Shown piece by piece: positions 7,451 through 16,382 of a DNA stretch of 37,994 bases; within the stretch, counting starts at the first letter, position 1, and each line of letters begins with the position of its first letter. The stretch spans positions 1-37,994 of the forward strand of contig NZ_JAGGOO010000153.1 in the NCBI RefSeq assembly GCF_018614415.1. Reading direction: 5' to 3'. The position numbers and the translations under genes are program-made. The DNA comes from Streptomyces sp. ISL-12 (GTDB taxonomy: Bacteria; Actinomycetota; Actinomycetes; Streptomycetales; Streptomycetaceae). The notes under the pieces were generated by a model. It saw only the letters and a list, made by a program, of their open reading frames with translations, was not told where the DNA came from and made no database searches.

Positions 7451-10339
7451 CTACACCTGCCGGAGCCCGAACTCGTCGTCGTAGGACACTGTGGCCTCCC
7501 CCAGCCTGGCCCTGCCCGACGAATCCAGCACCAGAGCACGGCTCCGGCGCAGCCACGGATGTCCGTGCCACCCGGGCAGCGGTTTCAGTTCCGCAGCGGC
7601 CTCGGTGAACTTCGCCGACAACCGCACCACCGAGCCCAGCACCTCATCCAGTACGTCCGGGGCCACGTCACCGTTGACGCTCAAGGCACGCCCGGCCAGT
7701 GTCCGGAAGACCGCATCGTCCTTTCCCTGCACCACGAGGACGACCTCGACGGACTCGTCCCCGTCGCGGACCGCCGCCTGCAAGGAGGACTCGTCGCTTC
7801 CCGCGGTGGACCCGCCGTAGTGCAGGCCCGCCAAGGTCCGCCGCTCGTGCTCACCGCGCGGAGTCAACAGGTACTGCCGTGCCTCTTCGGCGCGGGCACG
7901 GTCGCGCTCTTCCTGCTCCTGGCGGGCGGCCTCACCGGCGTGCCTCCAGGCATCGGGCAGCAGCGGCGTATCCGCCCTGTACACCGTCTCCACCAGAGCG
8001 GGCACGTCTGACGGTACGGACCACACCCCGCCCGCACCATGAAGTACCGCAGCGGTCCGCAACAGCAGATGACGGCCGTAGATCTTCTCGCTGGCGAAGG
8101 CGAACGCCGGTTCGCGTCCCTCGCGGGGTTCGAAACCTGTCACGAAAACACGCGGCGCGCGCAGCCGGTCCGGGCGCCACGTGTCCTGGTGCCGGTGCAA
8201 CCGTCCCGCGCGCTGCAACAAGAGATCAACGGGAGCCAGGTCTGTGACCAGCAGGTCGGCGTCGACGTCAAAGGACTGCTCGGCGAGCTGAGTCGCCACC
8301 AGGATCAGCCGGCCGCCACGGGGCCGGGGCGTCCTCGGTCCCAGCAGCCGCAGACTCTCCTCCGTCAGGTCGGCACGCCGCGCCACCGTGAAACGAGCAT
8401 GCAGCAGCCGCACCTCGTCAGCACCGAACCGGCCCCGCAATTCCTCATAGAGACTCTGCGCCCGGGCAACAGAATTCCGGATGACGAGCGCGGTCCCTCC
8501 GTCGACGAGCTCACTCGCCAGCAGGTCTCCTACACGCGCATCCGCTTCGCCCTGCAACCGCTCCCGCTCCTGGCGCGAGGACCGCGCACCGGGCACAGCC
8601 TCAGGCACGACGTGCACCGCCACACCGAGGTCCGCGCGCCAGCTGCCCACCGCATCCACATGAAATCGCGGCTCCCCCGTGCCCGGCAGCCATGCAGCCG
8701 TGACACTGGGATAACCAGACGGCGCTGGTACTTCGACACGCAACTCCTCACGTGACGCCGCACCCGCCAGATACGCCTCGACAAGTGCCTGACGCTGCGC
8801 GGGGGCCAGCGTCGCCGACAAAACGATCACCGGCGCCCCCGCCTGGCCCAGCCAGCGCAGCGCCTCGCACAGAAACTGGCTCATGTACACGTCGCACGCG
8901 TGCACCTCGTCCAGAACCACGACTTTGCCGGCCAGCCCCGCCATCCGCAGCATCACATGCCGGGTGCGGGTAGCCGCATACAGGAGCTGATCGACCGTAC
9001 CGACGACGAAAGGGGCCAGCAGCCCCCGCTTGGGCCCCAGAAACCACTCCGCAGGAGCCTGCCGCTCCGGCGTGCCGCGCGCCTCCGACTCGATGCCGTA
9101 CGGATCATCAACCAGCCCGAACTCATCGACGCCGCAGAACAGTTCCTCCGCATACGCTTCCGCACTCTCCAGCAGCGCCTTCCACTCCCGGTTGAACGCT
9201 CTCTTCCCGTGCAGCAGCACCACCCGGGAGGCAAACCGCCCGTCGATCGCCCGCACCCACTGGCGGGTGCGGGTGAACATGGGATCGCTGGTCGCCTGCG
9301 TCGGCATTCCCACGAACACACCGTCCGCACCGAACCTGGCCGCCAATACCTCGGCCGCAGCCTGGGCAGCTTCCGTCTTGCCCTCACCCATCGGCGCTTC
9401 GACCACCACGATGCCGGGACCGCCCATACGGCGGACCACGTCGATCACCATCGCCTGCGAAGGCCGCGGCGCATACCCAAACCGGTCCCGGAACGCCTCC
9501 GGCCCCGGCACGCCCAAAACCCCCCACCCTCCCCGCAGCCCCAGAGCCTCCCACGCCGACGCCGCACGCTCGCGCGAAGCGTCCATACTCACCAGACGGA
9601 GATCATCGAGCCCCACGAAGAAGCGCTCATCACTCGCAATCCAGTCCGCCATGACGACCAGACCGCTGAGCTGCAACTGCAACGCCCGGGACGGAACCAC
9701 CGCAGGTTCCACCCCATCAAGCGCCTCGAACCCGACCTCACGAGTGAACACATCGAGCACCGCGCGCTGAACATCACGCCACGCTCCCCTCCCCCGCAAC
9801 TGACCCTTCGCCGGCCCAGGCTCCTGTACGTCCCTCAGAGAAGGAAAGGCGCCATGGTGACCGGCGATCAACGGCCACATCCAGTCCAACTGCTCCGCAT
9901 CCCAACCGGCTTCCGCCAGCAGCTCCCGCGCCATCAGCCCGCCGGCCCAGTCATGACGCCACCGCTTCTGACGCTTCACCCCCGCCACCGCAGCCGCCTC
10001 CACCCACGTCAGCCCCGCCCGACGCACAGCTTCCGCACCCTCCGGCCACAACCGCTGATGCACGGGCGTCGCTTTTCCCCAATCGTGTACACCGCACAAC
10101 CAAGCGAACAACCGCCGCCCGCGTCCCGGCCCGCCCGCGATGTCATCCAGCACCGACCTCGTCGAACGCGCGAGAAATCCGTCCCAGAGCAGCTCCGCCA
10201 CCGCCGCGGTGTCCAAGAGATGCGCCAGCAGAAGATTCGTACGCCCCCCAGCCCGCTCCCGAGACTTCCCCCACAAAGTCTCCAAAGCCCGCACGACGAA
10301 CAGGTCGTAACGCTGGCCCAGCTTCCCAAGGTCCACCAT
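7451..10339 (-). CDS. cas3: CRISPR-associated helicase/nuclease Cas3
   Basis: Cas3 is recruited by target-bound Cascade, nicks the displaced strand and degrades the target in an ATP-driven manner. The 962-residue protein has an N-terminal HD nuclease domain (His40 in LLLAHLLDTA, His85-Asp86 in CGVHDWGKA, a GHHGAFP motif further on) and an SF2 helicase. Visible helicase motifs are the Walker A stretch APMGEGKTEAA, a DEVH box in VVLDEVHACD, the SAT motif in VLSATLAP, and motif VI QRAGRLHRH. The ATG at 10339 follows a purine-rich GGTGGGGG and gives the expected N-terminus; the upstream in-frame extension to 10396 is not family-like. All catalytic motifs are intact. It is first in the cas cluster but separated from casA by 270 nt. 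Confidence 0.96.
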   Translation of the reverse strand: MVDLGKLGQRYDLFVVRALETLWGKSRERAGGRTNLLLAHLLDTAAVAELLWDGFLARSTRSVLDDIAGGPGRGRRLFAWLCGVHDWGKATPVHQRLWPEGAEAVRRAGLTWVEAAAVAGVKRQKRWRHDWAGGLMARELLAEAGWDAEQLDWMWPLIAGHHGAFPSLRDVQEPGPAKGQLRGRGAWRDVQRAVLDVFTREVGFEALDGVEPAVVPSRALQLQLSGLVVMADWIASDERFFVGLDDLRLVSMDASRERAASAWEALGLRGGWGVLGVPGPEAFRDRFGYAPRPSQAMVIDVVRRMGGPGIVVVEAPMGEGKTEAAQAAAEVLAARFGADGVFVGMPTQATSDPMFTRTRQWVRAIDGRFASRVVLLHGKRAFNREWKALLESAEAYAEELFCGVDEFGLVDDPYGIESEARGTPERQAPAEWFLGPKRGLLAPFVVGTVDQLLYAATRTRHVMLRMAGLAGKVVVLDEVHACDVYMSQFLCEALRWLGQAGAPVIVLSATLAPAQRQALVEAYLAGAASREELRVEVPAPSGYPSVTAAWLPGTGEPRFHVDAVGSWRADLGVAVHVVPEAVPGARSSRQERERLQGEADARVGDLLASELVDGGTALVIRNSVARAQSLYEELRGRFGADEVRLLHARFTVARRADLTEESLRLLGPRTPRPRGGRLILVATQLAEQSFDVDADLLVTDLAPVDLLLQRAGRLHRHQDTWRPDRLRAPRVFVTGFEPREGREPAFAFASEKIYGRHLLLRTAAVLHGAGGVWSVPSDVPALVETVYRADTPLLPDAWRHAGEAARQEQEERDRARAEEARQYLLTPRGEHERRTLAGLHYGGSTAGSDESSLQAAVRDGDESVEVVLVVQGKDDAVFRTLAGRALSVNGDVAPDVLDEVLGSVVRLSAKFTEAAAELKPLPGWHGHPWLRRSRALVLDSSGRARLGEATVSYDDEFGLRQV

Positions 10340-10526
10340 GCCCCCACCCCTCAACCCAACTGAGCGCCAGAATGTAGTACCCACCACTGACAACACGTTG
10401 TGAGCTGCGGAGACACCCGTGCACCATCACTTGTTGGAGCGCGGCAACCACGACTCGGTGCTTGTCTGACCGCCTCCTTCCAAAACATTCCCAGGTTCTT
10501 CAGGCCACCAGGGAGCCACTGCGGTA
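10340..10526 (-). promoter_or_regulatory. cas3 upstream region between cas3 and array 2
   Basis: This 187-bp gap must hold the cas3 promoter. It contains a 12-bp inverted repeat ACAAC-AC-GTTGT at 10390-10401, about 50 bp upstream of the cas3 ATG, that could be an operator. A TACATT (-10-like) lies downstream of it on the minus strand without a well-spaced -35. The right half is the trailer beyond the leader-distal end of array 2. No gene is supported here. Confidence 0.4.
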
Positions 10527-12019
10527 GGAGTGTCCCCGCGGGGCGCGCGGTCGACTGGGCAGCCTCCGTCGAGCGCGCGTTCCTCACCGGAGCATCCCCG
10601 CGGGCGCGGGGTCGACTACTGGCGCGACTCCACCAACCTCGAAAGCCACGGAGCATCCCCGCGGGCGCGGGGTCGACTCCCAGTCGGCGCTGACGACGTA
10701 GTAGATGCGCGGAGCATCCCCGCGGGCGCGGGGTCGACTGCCAACTTCAGCGGCGTACCGCCCCAGCGGCCCGGAGCATCCCCGCGGGCGCGGGGTCGAC
10801 TCACGGACGGCGGTCTCCACGTCCCGGATCGGCGGAGCATCCCCGCGGGCGCGGGGTCGACCACCAGGACGCTCATGCCGACACCTCCCCGGCCGGAGCA
10901 TCCCCGCGGGCGCGGGTCGACGACGCCGCCGTCGCCCGGGCGCTGTTGTGCGCCGGAGCATCCCCGCGGGCGCGGGGTCGACAGCTGCATCATCGGGTCG
11001 CCGTTGCCCCAGAACGGAGCATCCCCGCGGGCGCGGGGTCGACGCGATCTGCTCATACGCCCGCCACTCGGCCAGCGGAGCATCCCCGCGGGCGCGGGGT
11101 CGACCGGCGGCCGGGGCTCATGCAGCGTCCTGTTCGGGGAGCATCCCCGCGGGCGCGGGGTCGACGGGCGCGCGGAACCAGGGCCTCTCATGGCGGTCGG
11201 AGCATCCCCGCGGGCGCGGGGTCGACCAGTACCGTCGGCTGAGAGTCACCTTGTTCAGGGGAGCATCCCCGCGGGCGCGGGGTCGACAACTCGGGGCTGC
11301 CCTTGAGGCCGGTCCCCCAGGGAGCATCCCCGCGGGCGCGGGGTCGACAGCGGTCGGTGCTGCGGGACCTCGCCACCGAACGGAGCATCCCCGCGAGCGC
11401 GGGGTCGACGGTGACGACTCGGCAGCCGACTCCTCTCTCACGGGAGCATCCCCGCGGGCGCGGGGTCGACTGAACCTCCGGCGATGTCGACTGATCCGTG
11501 TACGGAGCATCCCCGCGGGCGCGGGGTCGACCCGCCCTCGGCGCGGACGGCGGCCACCTCCTCCGGAGCATCCCCGCGGGCGCGGGGTCGACCAGGGCGA
11601 GGATCGCTTCAGCGCTCTTGACGCCGGAGCATCCCCGCGGGCGCGGGGTCGACGGCCGTGCGTCACTGCCCGCACCTCCGTACGGGGGAGCGTCCCCGCG
11701 GGCGCGGGGTCGACCGCATGATCCCGCTGGGGGTGATGCTGACGTAGGGAGCATCCCCGCGGGCGCGGGGTCGACGCCGATTTCGGCGTGGCAGTCGGGG
11801 CAGATGACGGAGCATCCCCGCGGGCGCGGGGTCGACGACCTGGTCGACTTCGCCGAGATCGTCGCCCGCGGAGCATCCCCGCGGGCGCGGGGTCGACTCG
11901 CCGTCCCAGCCGAGGGTGGTCTCCAGCCGCGGAGCATCCCCGCGGGCGCGGGGTCGACGCAGGCGAGGCCCTCGAAGCTGCCGTCCTGGTCGGAGCATCC
12001 CCGCGGGCGCGGGGTCGAC
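10527..12019 (-). CRISPR. CRISPR array 2 (type I-E), 25 repeats
   Basis: Twenty-five 28-nt repeats and 24 spacers (mostly 33 nt) run from a degenerate terminal repeat at 10527-10555 to the leader-proximal repeat at 11992-12019. The repeat differs from array 1 by one base in the hairpin loop (GCGGGCGC instead of GCAGGCGC on the plus strand). Variants include a 1-nt deletion in the repeat starting at 10895, a G-to-A change in the repeat at 11382 and ATCC to GTCC in the repeat at 11687. Repeat polarity puts transcription leftward with the leader on the right. The degenerate repeat is at the opposite end, as expected for the oldest end of an array. No spacer shared with array 1 was noticed. Confidence 0.98.
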
Positions 12020-12075
12020 ACTTGCTGAACTGCGCCTTTACCAGGCGAGGTAGCTGAATTCATTTAGTTGTTTCG
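12020..12075 (-). promoter_or_regulatory. Leader of array 2
   Basis: Directly upstream (minus strand) of the first repeat, about 50 nt match the array 1 leader base for base without gaps at roughly three quarters of positions. This includes AAGT next to the repeat, the GGTAAA block, CGCC, CAGC and AATGAA. There is no cas2 gene here, so the conservation reflects the leader itself, most likely Cas1-Cas2 integration signals. New spacers are expected to be added at 12019. Confidence 0.75.
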
Positions 12076-12265
12076 GGAAGCCGACGACGGCACAGGCAAC
12101 ATCCCGCAGGCGCAGAGAAATCACGGGATCAGTGTGACAAGCGATCCAGCCCGACTCCACCAGTACACGCATCAGCGTCTCGTCAACGGCCCTTCGGTTG
12201 CGGCAGTGGGAGCAGCAACTGCCGCAACCGCATGCATTCCCGCCTCGCTGCAGAAGCCCCACCAA
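12038..12265 (-). other. Small open frame whose tail resembles the Cas2 C-terminus; probably non-coding
   Basis: A 75-codon minus-strand frame ends FPKQLNEFSYLAW and stops at a TAA. The true cas2 ends PKKQPNENSRPAR and stops at the equivalent TAA, in the same frame. The likeness lies in the shared leader DNA; upstream of it the resemblance to Cas2 fades, apart from a loose E-x-G-W match. Codon usage is not typical of the neighbouring genes. It is best read as a copied cas2-end/leader segment that seeded or serves array 2, or as chance reading of a conserved leader, rather than as an expressed protein. Confidence 0.2.
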
Positions 12266-12352
12266 AGCGAGGGCCTCGCATTAACGCAGGTCAGGCCCTT
12301 GCCGTGAAGTTGAGTTCAAGATGGGCCCCCTGGAACGCGTCCGAACCGGCGG

Positions 12353-12772
12353 ATGACGGCCCACATGGCGGCGATGCTGCCGGGGGTGCGGGTCAACGTG
12401 GACCCGGAGCCGGGTCCGGACCGCGGTGCCTTCCAGATCGGCGGCGAGCGCTACCGCATGGACCCGGGCGTGACCGAGTACGTGCTGCTGGCCCGGCTCA
12501 CCGCCGGCGACCGGCGGGAGACGCGTCCGGCGTTCCTCTTCTGCGGGCAGCGGGCGATCGCCCACCAGGCCGCCACCCGCTATCTCGCCCGCAACCACGA
12601 CCGGCTGGCCCGCAGACACGGCAACGGCACGTTCGTCCTGCTGCTCAAGGTGGTCAACTCGCACGCGTACGGGCCGGACGTGGTCGAGTTGGTGGGGGAC
12701 GTGACGCGGGCCGCGACGAGCCCGCTGCCGGTCCCGGCGCCGGCGCCGCGCACCTCCCGCCGGGCCTCCTGA
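12353..12772 (+). CDS. Conserved hypothetical protein
   Basis: This 139-residue protein was not assigned to a named family. Third codon positions are almost all G or C, so it is very likely coding. The central part (FQIGGERYRMDPGVTEYVLL and FLFCGQRAIAHQAATRYLAR) looks like a compact alpha/beta domain, followed by a KVVNSHAYGPDVVELVGDV segment and a Pro/Arg/Ser-rich tail. There is no signal peptide or membrane segment. The start is uncertain: ATG 12353 and ATG 12365 are both possible, with only a weak GGCGG upstream, and the frame is open back to 12314. The sequence immediately upstream belongs to the CRISPR region, so the N-terminus or promoter may have been altered at that junction. A strong hairpin follows the stop. 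Confidence 0.7.
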   Translation: MTAHMAAMLPGVRVNVDPEPGPDRGAFQIGGERYRMDPGVTEYVLLARLTAGDRRETRPAFLFCGQRAIAHQAATRYLARNHDRLARRHGNGTFVLLLKVVNSHAYGPDVVELVGDVTRAATSPLPVPAPAPRTSRRAS

Positions 12773-12787
12773 ATCCGCCCCGCACGC

Positions 12788-12832
12788 CTCGGGGCCCGGC
12801 GCCGGACGGGGTGTCCGGCGCCGGGCCCCGAG
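12788..12832 (+). terminator. Very strong hairpin terminator
   Basis: A perfect 20-bp stem (12788-12807 pairing with 12813-12832) with the 5-nt loop GGGGT begins 15 bp after the stop of the upstream gene. There is no T-run, as is common for terminators in high-GC actinobacteria. Confidence 0.8.
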
Positions 12833-13250
12833 CGATCCGTGCGGGCCGCTCCGCCGCCCGGCCGGCGCGCAGCTGACCTTCCCCTCGCGTCCGGCACGAG
12901 GAGTGATCTGCGGCTGGCACCGGACGGGGCCGGCGTCCGGAGGGGTGTTCCCGCGGCCGGGTCAGGCCGGTTGCCCGATGTGCCGGAGGACGGGACTCGC
13001 GCGCCCTCCGCTGCCCGAGGCCCTCTCCCCCGGGCCTGTCCTGACGTCACTCGACTCGATCACTGGATCGACGACCATTCCAGCCCTTTTCCTCAGCTGT
13101 GTCCTGGCTGCTGCCGCAACGTATCCGGCCGGGGAGGCACCCCGCACCCGACACGCACTTTTCGGGCATTAGCCGTATTTAAGGTCATTGTTGTGGCGGG
13201 CTCGATGCCATGGTCATGGCGGGCTCAAGGCCGTTGCCGGGGCGGGGTGT
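12833..13250. other. Intergenic stretch with no supported gene
   Basis: About 420 bp between the hairpin and the convergent end of the next minus-strand gene. Open frames here (for example 12903-13172 plus) have no ribosome-binding site, family resemblance or clear codon bias. An AT-richer patch with TATTTA is at 13166-13180, but no promoter for a known gene can be assigned. Nothing else was recognised. Confidence 0.5.
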
Positions 13251-13658
13251 TCACTCCTCGGCGACCTCGGCGTACGACTGCGACAGCTCGGGCGCGCCGC
13301 TGGCGGCCCACTCCTGGCCGGAGGCCACCACGTCGAACTCCCGGCCGGAGACGAGCCGCACGACGGGCTGGCCGTCCGCCCGGAACCCCCAGGCGGCACC
13401 CGGCACGGTGCGCACGATGACGGTGCCCAGGTACAGCCCGGCGTCGTTGCCCAGCCAGGGCAGGATCTCCTCGTCGTCCCGCCAGCGCGGCACGAGCTGG
13501 TCGAGCCGCTCCAGCGAGGCCGGGGAGTCGTCCAGCCCGACGCCCTCCCGGGACGCCTGGGACCGCAGCAGTTCGCACTCGGCGAGCAGGCCGGCGATGC
13601 CCTCCGGGTCACGAGTCCCCGGATCCGCGTGCCTCTTGCCCAGGAAGGGGATGTTCAT
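13251..13658 (-). CDS. Conserved actinobacterial hypothetical protein
   Basis: This 135-residue soluble acidic protein begins MNIPFLGKR. It shows high GC3 and a GGAG just upstream of the ATG. The sequence reads as a helical N-terminal half (EGIAGLLAECELLRSQA) and a strand-rich C-terminal half (GLYLGTVIVRTVPGAAWGFRADGQPVVRLVSGREFDVV). That half contains a tryptophan-rich segment and is typical of small Streptomyces proteins of unknown function. No catalytic motif, signal peptide or membrane span was seen. It is divergent from the secreted hydrolase gene, with about 150 bp between the starts. I do not recognise a function. Confidence 0.75.
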   Translation of the reverse strand: MNIPFLGKRHADPGTRDPEGIAGLLAECELLRSQASREGVGLDDSPASLERLDQLVPRWRDDEEILPWLGNDAGLYLGTVIVRTVPGAAWGFRADGQPVVRLVSGREFDVVASGQEWAASGAPELSQSYAEVAEE

Positions 13659-13810
13659 GTCTCCAGCGTGTCATTCGCACCGCCGTACGCACCACAGGCG
13701 CGCGGGTACGGCTTACGGGTGACATGACGGGCCCGCGCGGCACGGCGCGTTGACGCGCGCCGGGTGTCTTCCTACCTTCGCGTTCCGTCCGTCGAGGGGG
13801 AGGAGCCGCC

Positions 13811-15562
13811 GTGCGCCGAGGGGTCCGCGGTTCCGCGGTCGTGTTCGTCCTGCTGGCGGTCCTGTCACCGGGCGCCCCGGCGCGCGCCGCCGCGCCGCTG
13901 CCGCTGGAACGGTACTTCGACAACACGGCCGTCAGCGACGACGCCCGCCCCGGCGAGGCGGACTTCGACGGCTCGGGTGCCTCCCTGTCGGCCGGGGACC
14001 TGGCCGCCGCGGGCTGGACTCCGGGCCGCACGCTCACCGTGCTGGGGGCGCCGCTGCGGTGGCCCGCGCGGGCACCGGGCGAACCGGACAACGTACGGGC
14101 GAACGGGCAGGAGGTGCGGGTCACCGGACGCGGCGACGCGCTCGCCTTCCTGGTGGCGGCCACCGGCGGCGACGAGGCGGGCGGAGCGGGCGAGGTGGCG
14201 TACGCGGACGGCACCCGGTCGGCGTTCCGCCTCACCTCCCCCGACTGGCGCACCGGCCCGCTCGCCACCAAGGCGGTGGCGCTGCCGCACGTCAGCACAC
14301 CGTCCGGCCGGATCGCCGAGCGGGCCCGGCTGTACGTGGTGACCGTGCCGCTGGCGGCGGAGCGCGAGGTGGCCTCGGTACGGCTGCCGTACGCGCGGGA
14401 CCTGCACGTCTTCGCGCTGGCGGTGCGGGACGCCGGACGGGACTGGACGGGTACGTGGGCGGCCTCCACGTCCGGCTACCCGACGGTGGGTCCGTGGACG
14501 GACCGGACGCTGCGGTTGGTGGTGCACACCTCGGTGGGCGGGACGCGGGTGCGGGTGCGGTTCGACAACACCTTCGCGGCGGCGCCGGTACGGATCGGCG
14601 GCGCGACGGTGGCGGTGCGGGCGTCCGGCGCGGCGGCGCGGGGGACGCCGGCGCGGCTGTCGTTCGACGGCGCGGGTGGCGTGGAGATCCCGGCGGGGGC
14701 GCAGGCGTACAGCGATCCGCTGGCCTTCGCGGTGCCCGCGGGCGCCGATCTGCTGGTGAGCTTCCACCTGCCGGGCCCGGTGACGGCGGCGCCCGTCCAC
14801 CGGCTCGCGGTGCAGCGGTCGTACCTGAGCGAACCGGGCGACCACGCGGCGGAGGAGCCGGGCGGGGCGTACACCTCGACGCTGACGTCCTGGCCGCTGC
14901 TGGCCGGGGTGGACGTCGGCGGCGGGCCGGGGTCGGTGGTGCTGCTCGGGGACTCGATCACCGACGGCGACCGGTCGACCGTGGACGCGAACCGGCGGTG
15001 GCCCGATGTGCTGGCCGGCCGGCTGCGGGCGCAGGACGCGGTGCCCCGGTACGGGGTGCTCAACCACGGGATCTCCGGCAACCGTGTCGTCACCGACCGC
15101 TACCCCGGCGACGGGGTCTCCACCGACCAGGCCGGGGTGAGCGCCCCGCACCGCTTCGACCGCGACGTGGCCGCCCAGCCCTCGGTGCGCACGGCGGTGG
15201 TGTTCGAGGGCGTCAACGACCTGCTGGCGGGCACGGACGCCGGGACGCTGGCCGCGGGGCTGCGCGAGCTGGCGGACCGGGCGCGCGCCGCCGGCCTTCG
15301 GACGCTGGCGGCGACGATCGTGCCGTGCGGCGGCCGGACGGGGTGCAGCGCCGCCGTCGACGCCGAGCGGACCGAGGTCAACGCCTGGATCCGCGACTCC
15401 GGCGCCTTCGACGCCGTGCTCGACTTCGACGCCGTACTGCGCGACCCGGCCGACCCGGCGCGGATGCTGCCCGCCTACGACAGCGGCGACCATCTGCACC
15501 CCGGGGACGCGGGCCTGAAGGCGCTGGCCGACTCGGTGGACCTGCGGCTGCTGGTCCCGTAG
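13811..15562 (+). CDS. Secreted SGNH/GDSL-family hydrolase with N-terminal beta-sandwich domain
   Basis: This is a 583-residue exported protein. Residues 1-27 form a signal peptide (Arg-rich start, hydrophobic core, ARA-A cleavage site). Residues about 33-205 resemble a beta-sandwich domain (YFDNTAVSDD, then DFDGSGASLSAGDLAAAGW, later PDNVRANGQEV) usually attached to secreted glycoside hydrolases. The C-terminal part is an SGNH hydrolase: nucleophile Ser382 in VVLLGDSITDGD, block II/III residues in NHGISGNRV and FEGVNDLL, and the catalytic Asp/His in GDHLHPGD. It should cleave ester bonds in an extracellular polymer or lipid; the substrate is unknown. The GTG start follows a strong GGGGAGGAG. 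Confidence 0.88.
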   Translation: MRRGVRGSAVVFVLLAVLSPGAPARAAAPLPLERYFDNTAVSDDARPGEADFDGSGASLSAGDLAAAGWTPGRTLTVLGAPLRWPARAPGEPDNVRANGQEVRVTGRGDALAFLVAATGGDEAGGAGEVAYADGTRSAFRLTSPDWRTGPLATKAVALPHVSTPSGRIAERARLYVVTVPLAAEREVASVRLPYARDLHVFALAVRDAGRDWTGTWAASTSGYPTVGPWTDRTLRLVVHTSVGGTRVRVRFDNTFAAAPVRIGGATVAVRASGAAARGTPARLSFDGAGGVEIPAGAQAYSDPLAFAVPAGADLLVSFHLPGPVTAAPVHRLAVQRSYLSEPGDHAAEEPGGAYTSTLTSWPLLAGVDVGGGPGSVVLLGDSITDGDRSTVDANRRWPDVLAGRLRAQDAVPRYGVLNHGISGNRVVTDRYPGDGVSTDQAGVSAPHRFDRDVAAQPSVRTAVVFEGVNDLLAGTDAGTLAAGLRELADRARAAGLRTLAATIVPCGGRTGCSAAVDAERTEVNAWIRDSGAFDAVLDFDAVLRDPADPARMLPAYDSGDHLHPGDAGLKALADSVDLRLLVP

Positions 15563-15572
15563 GACCGGTGGG

Positions 15573-16352
15573 CTAGACGTCGAGGTCGACCACGACCGGG
15601 GCGTGGTCGGAGGCGCCCTTGCCCTTGCGCTCCTCGCGGTCCACGTAGGAGTCGGTGACCGCCTTCGCGAACGGCTCGTTGCCGTACACCAGGTCGATGC
15701 GCATGCCGCGGTTCTTCGGGAAGCAGAGCTGGCGGTAGTCCCAGTACGTGTACGGGTGGTCGTACTTCAGCGGGCGGGGGACGACGTCCGACAGCCCGGC
15801 GCCGCGCAGCGAGGCGAGTGCGGCGCGCTCGGCGGGGGTGACGTGGGTGGCGCCCTCGAAGGCGGCACGGTCGTAGACGTCGTCGTCGGTCGGCGCCACG
15901 TTGTAGTCCCCCATGACCGCGAACGGGCGGCTGCCGCCCGCGTCGCCCTCGACGGCCGCGCGCAGGGCCTCGAACCACTGGAGCTTGTACGCGTAGTGCG
16001 GGTGGTCGACCTCGCGGCCGTTGGGCACGTACACCGACCAGACACGGACCGGGCCGCAGGTCGCGGAGACGGCGCGGGGCTCCTGGACGCCGTCGTAGCC
16101 GGGGTCGCCGGGCAACCCCTTGACCACGTCCTCCAGGCCGACGCGGCTGAGCACCGCCACGCCGTTCCACCGGCCGGTGGCGTGCACGGCGGCCTCGTAG
16201 CCCGCCTCCCGCAGGGGCTCGAACGGGAACTGGTCCTCGGCCACCTTGGCCTCCTGGAGGCAGAGCACATCGGTGCCGCTGCTCTCCAGCCAGGCCAGCA
16301 GCCTCGGCAGGCGGGCGGTGATCGAGTTGACGTTCCAGGTCGCGATACGCAT
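15573..16352 (-). CDS. xth: Exodeoxyribonuclease III (AP endonuclease, ExoIII family)
   Basis: This 259-residue enzyme of base-excision repair cleaves at abasic sites and removes 3' blocking groups. It belongs to the exonuclease-endonuclease-phosphatase fold. Visible signatures are RIATWNVNSITARLP at the N-terminus, LCLQEAKV with the metal-binding Glu, VYVPNGRE, the MGDYNVAPTDDDVYD segment, and the C-terminal SDHAPVVVDLDV with the catalytic Asp-His pair. The ATG at 16352 starts exactly at the family's first strand. An in-frame upstream codon at 16382 would add 10 non-conserved residues. It ends 10 bp after the convergent stop of the GDSL gene and follows the MBL-fold gene closely, possibly as one transcript. 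Confidence 0.93.
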   Translation of the reverse strand: MRIATWNVNSITARLPRLLAWLESSGTDVLCLQEAKVAEDQFPFEPLREAGYEAAVHATGRWNGVAVLSRVGLEDVVKGLPGDPGYDGVQEPRAVSATCGPVRVWSVYVPNGREVDHPHYAYKLQWFEALRAAVEGDAGGSRPFAVMGDYNVAPTDDDVYDRAAFEGATHVTPAERAALASLRGAGLSDVVPRPLKYDHPYTYWDYRQLCFPKNRGMRIDLVYGNEPFAKAVTDSYVDREERKGKGASDHAPVVVDLDV

Positions 16353-16382
16353 GCCCCACAACCTACCGGCCGGGTCTGACAC

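Noticed and set aside
10530..12060. Long open frames on both strands across array 2 (for example 10705-11721 plus, 11188-12063 minus) and similar ones across 17-573
   Set aside because: The stop-poor GC-rich repeats create long frames in several frames at once. The translations are just the repeat decoded over and over, with spacer changes between.
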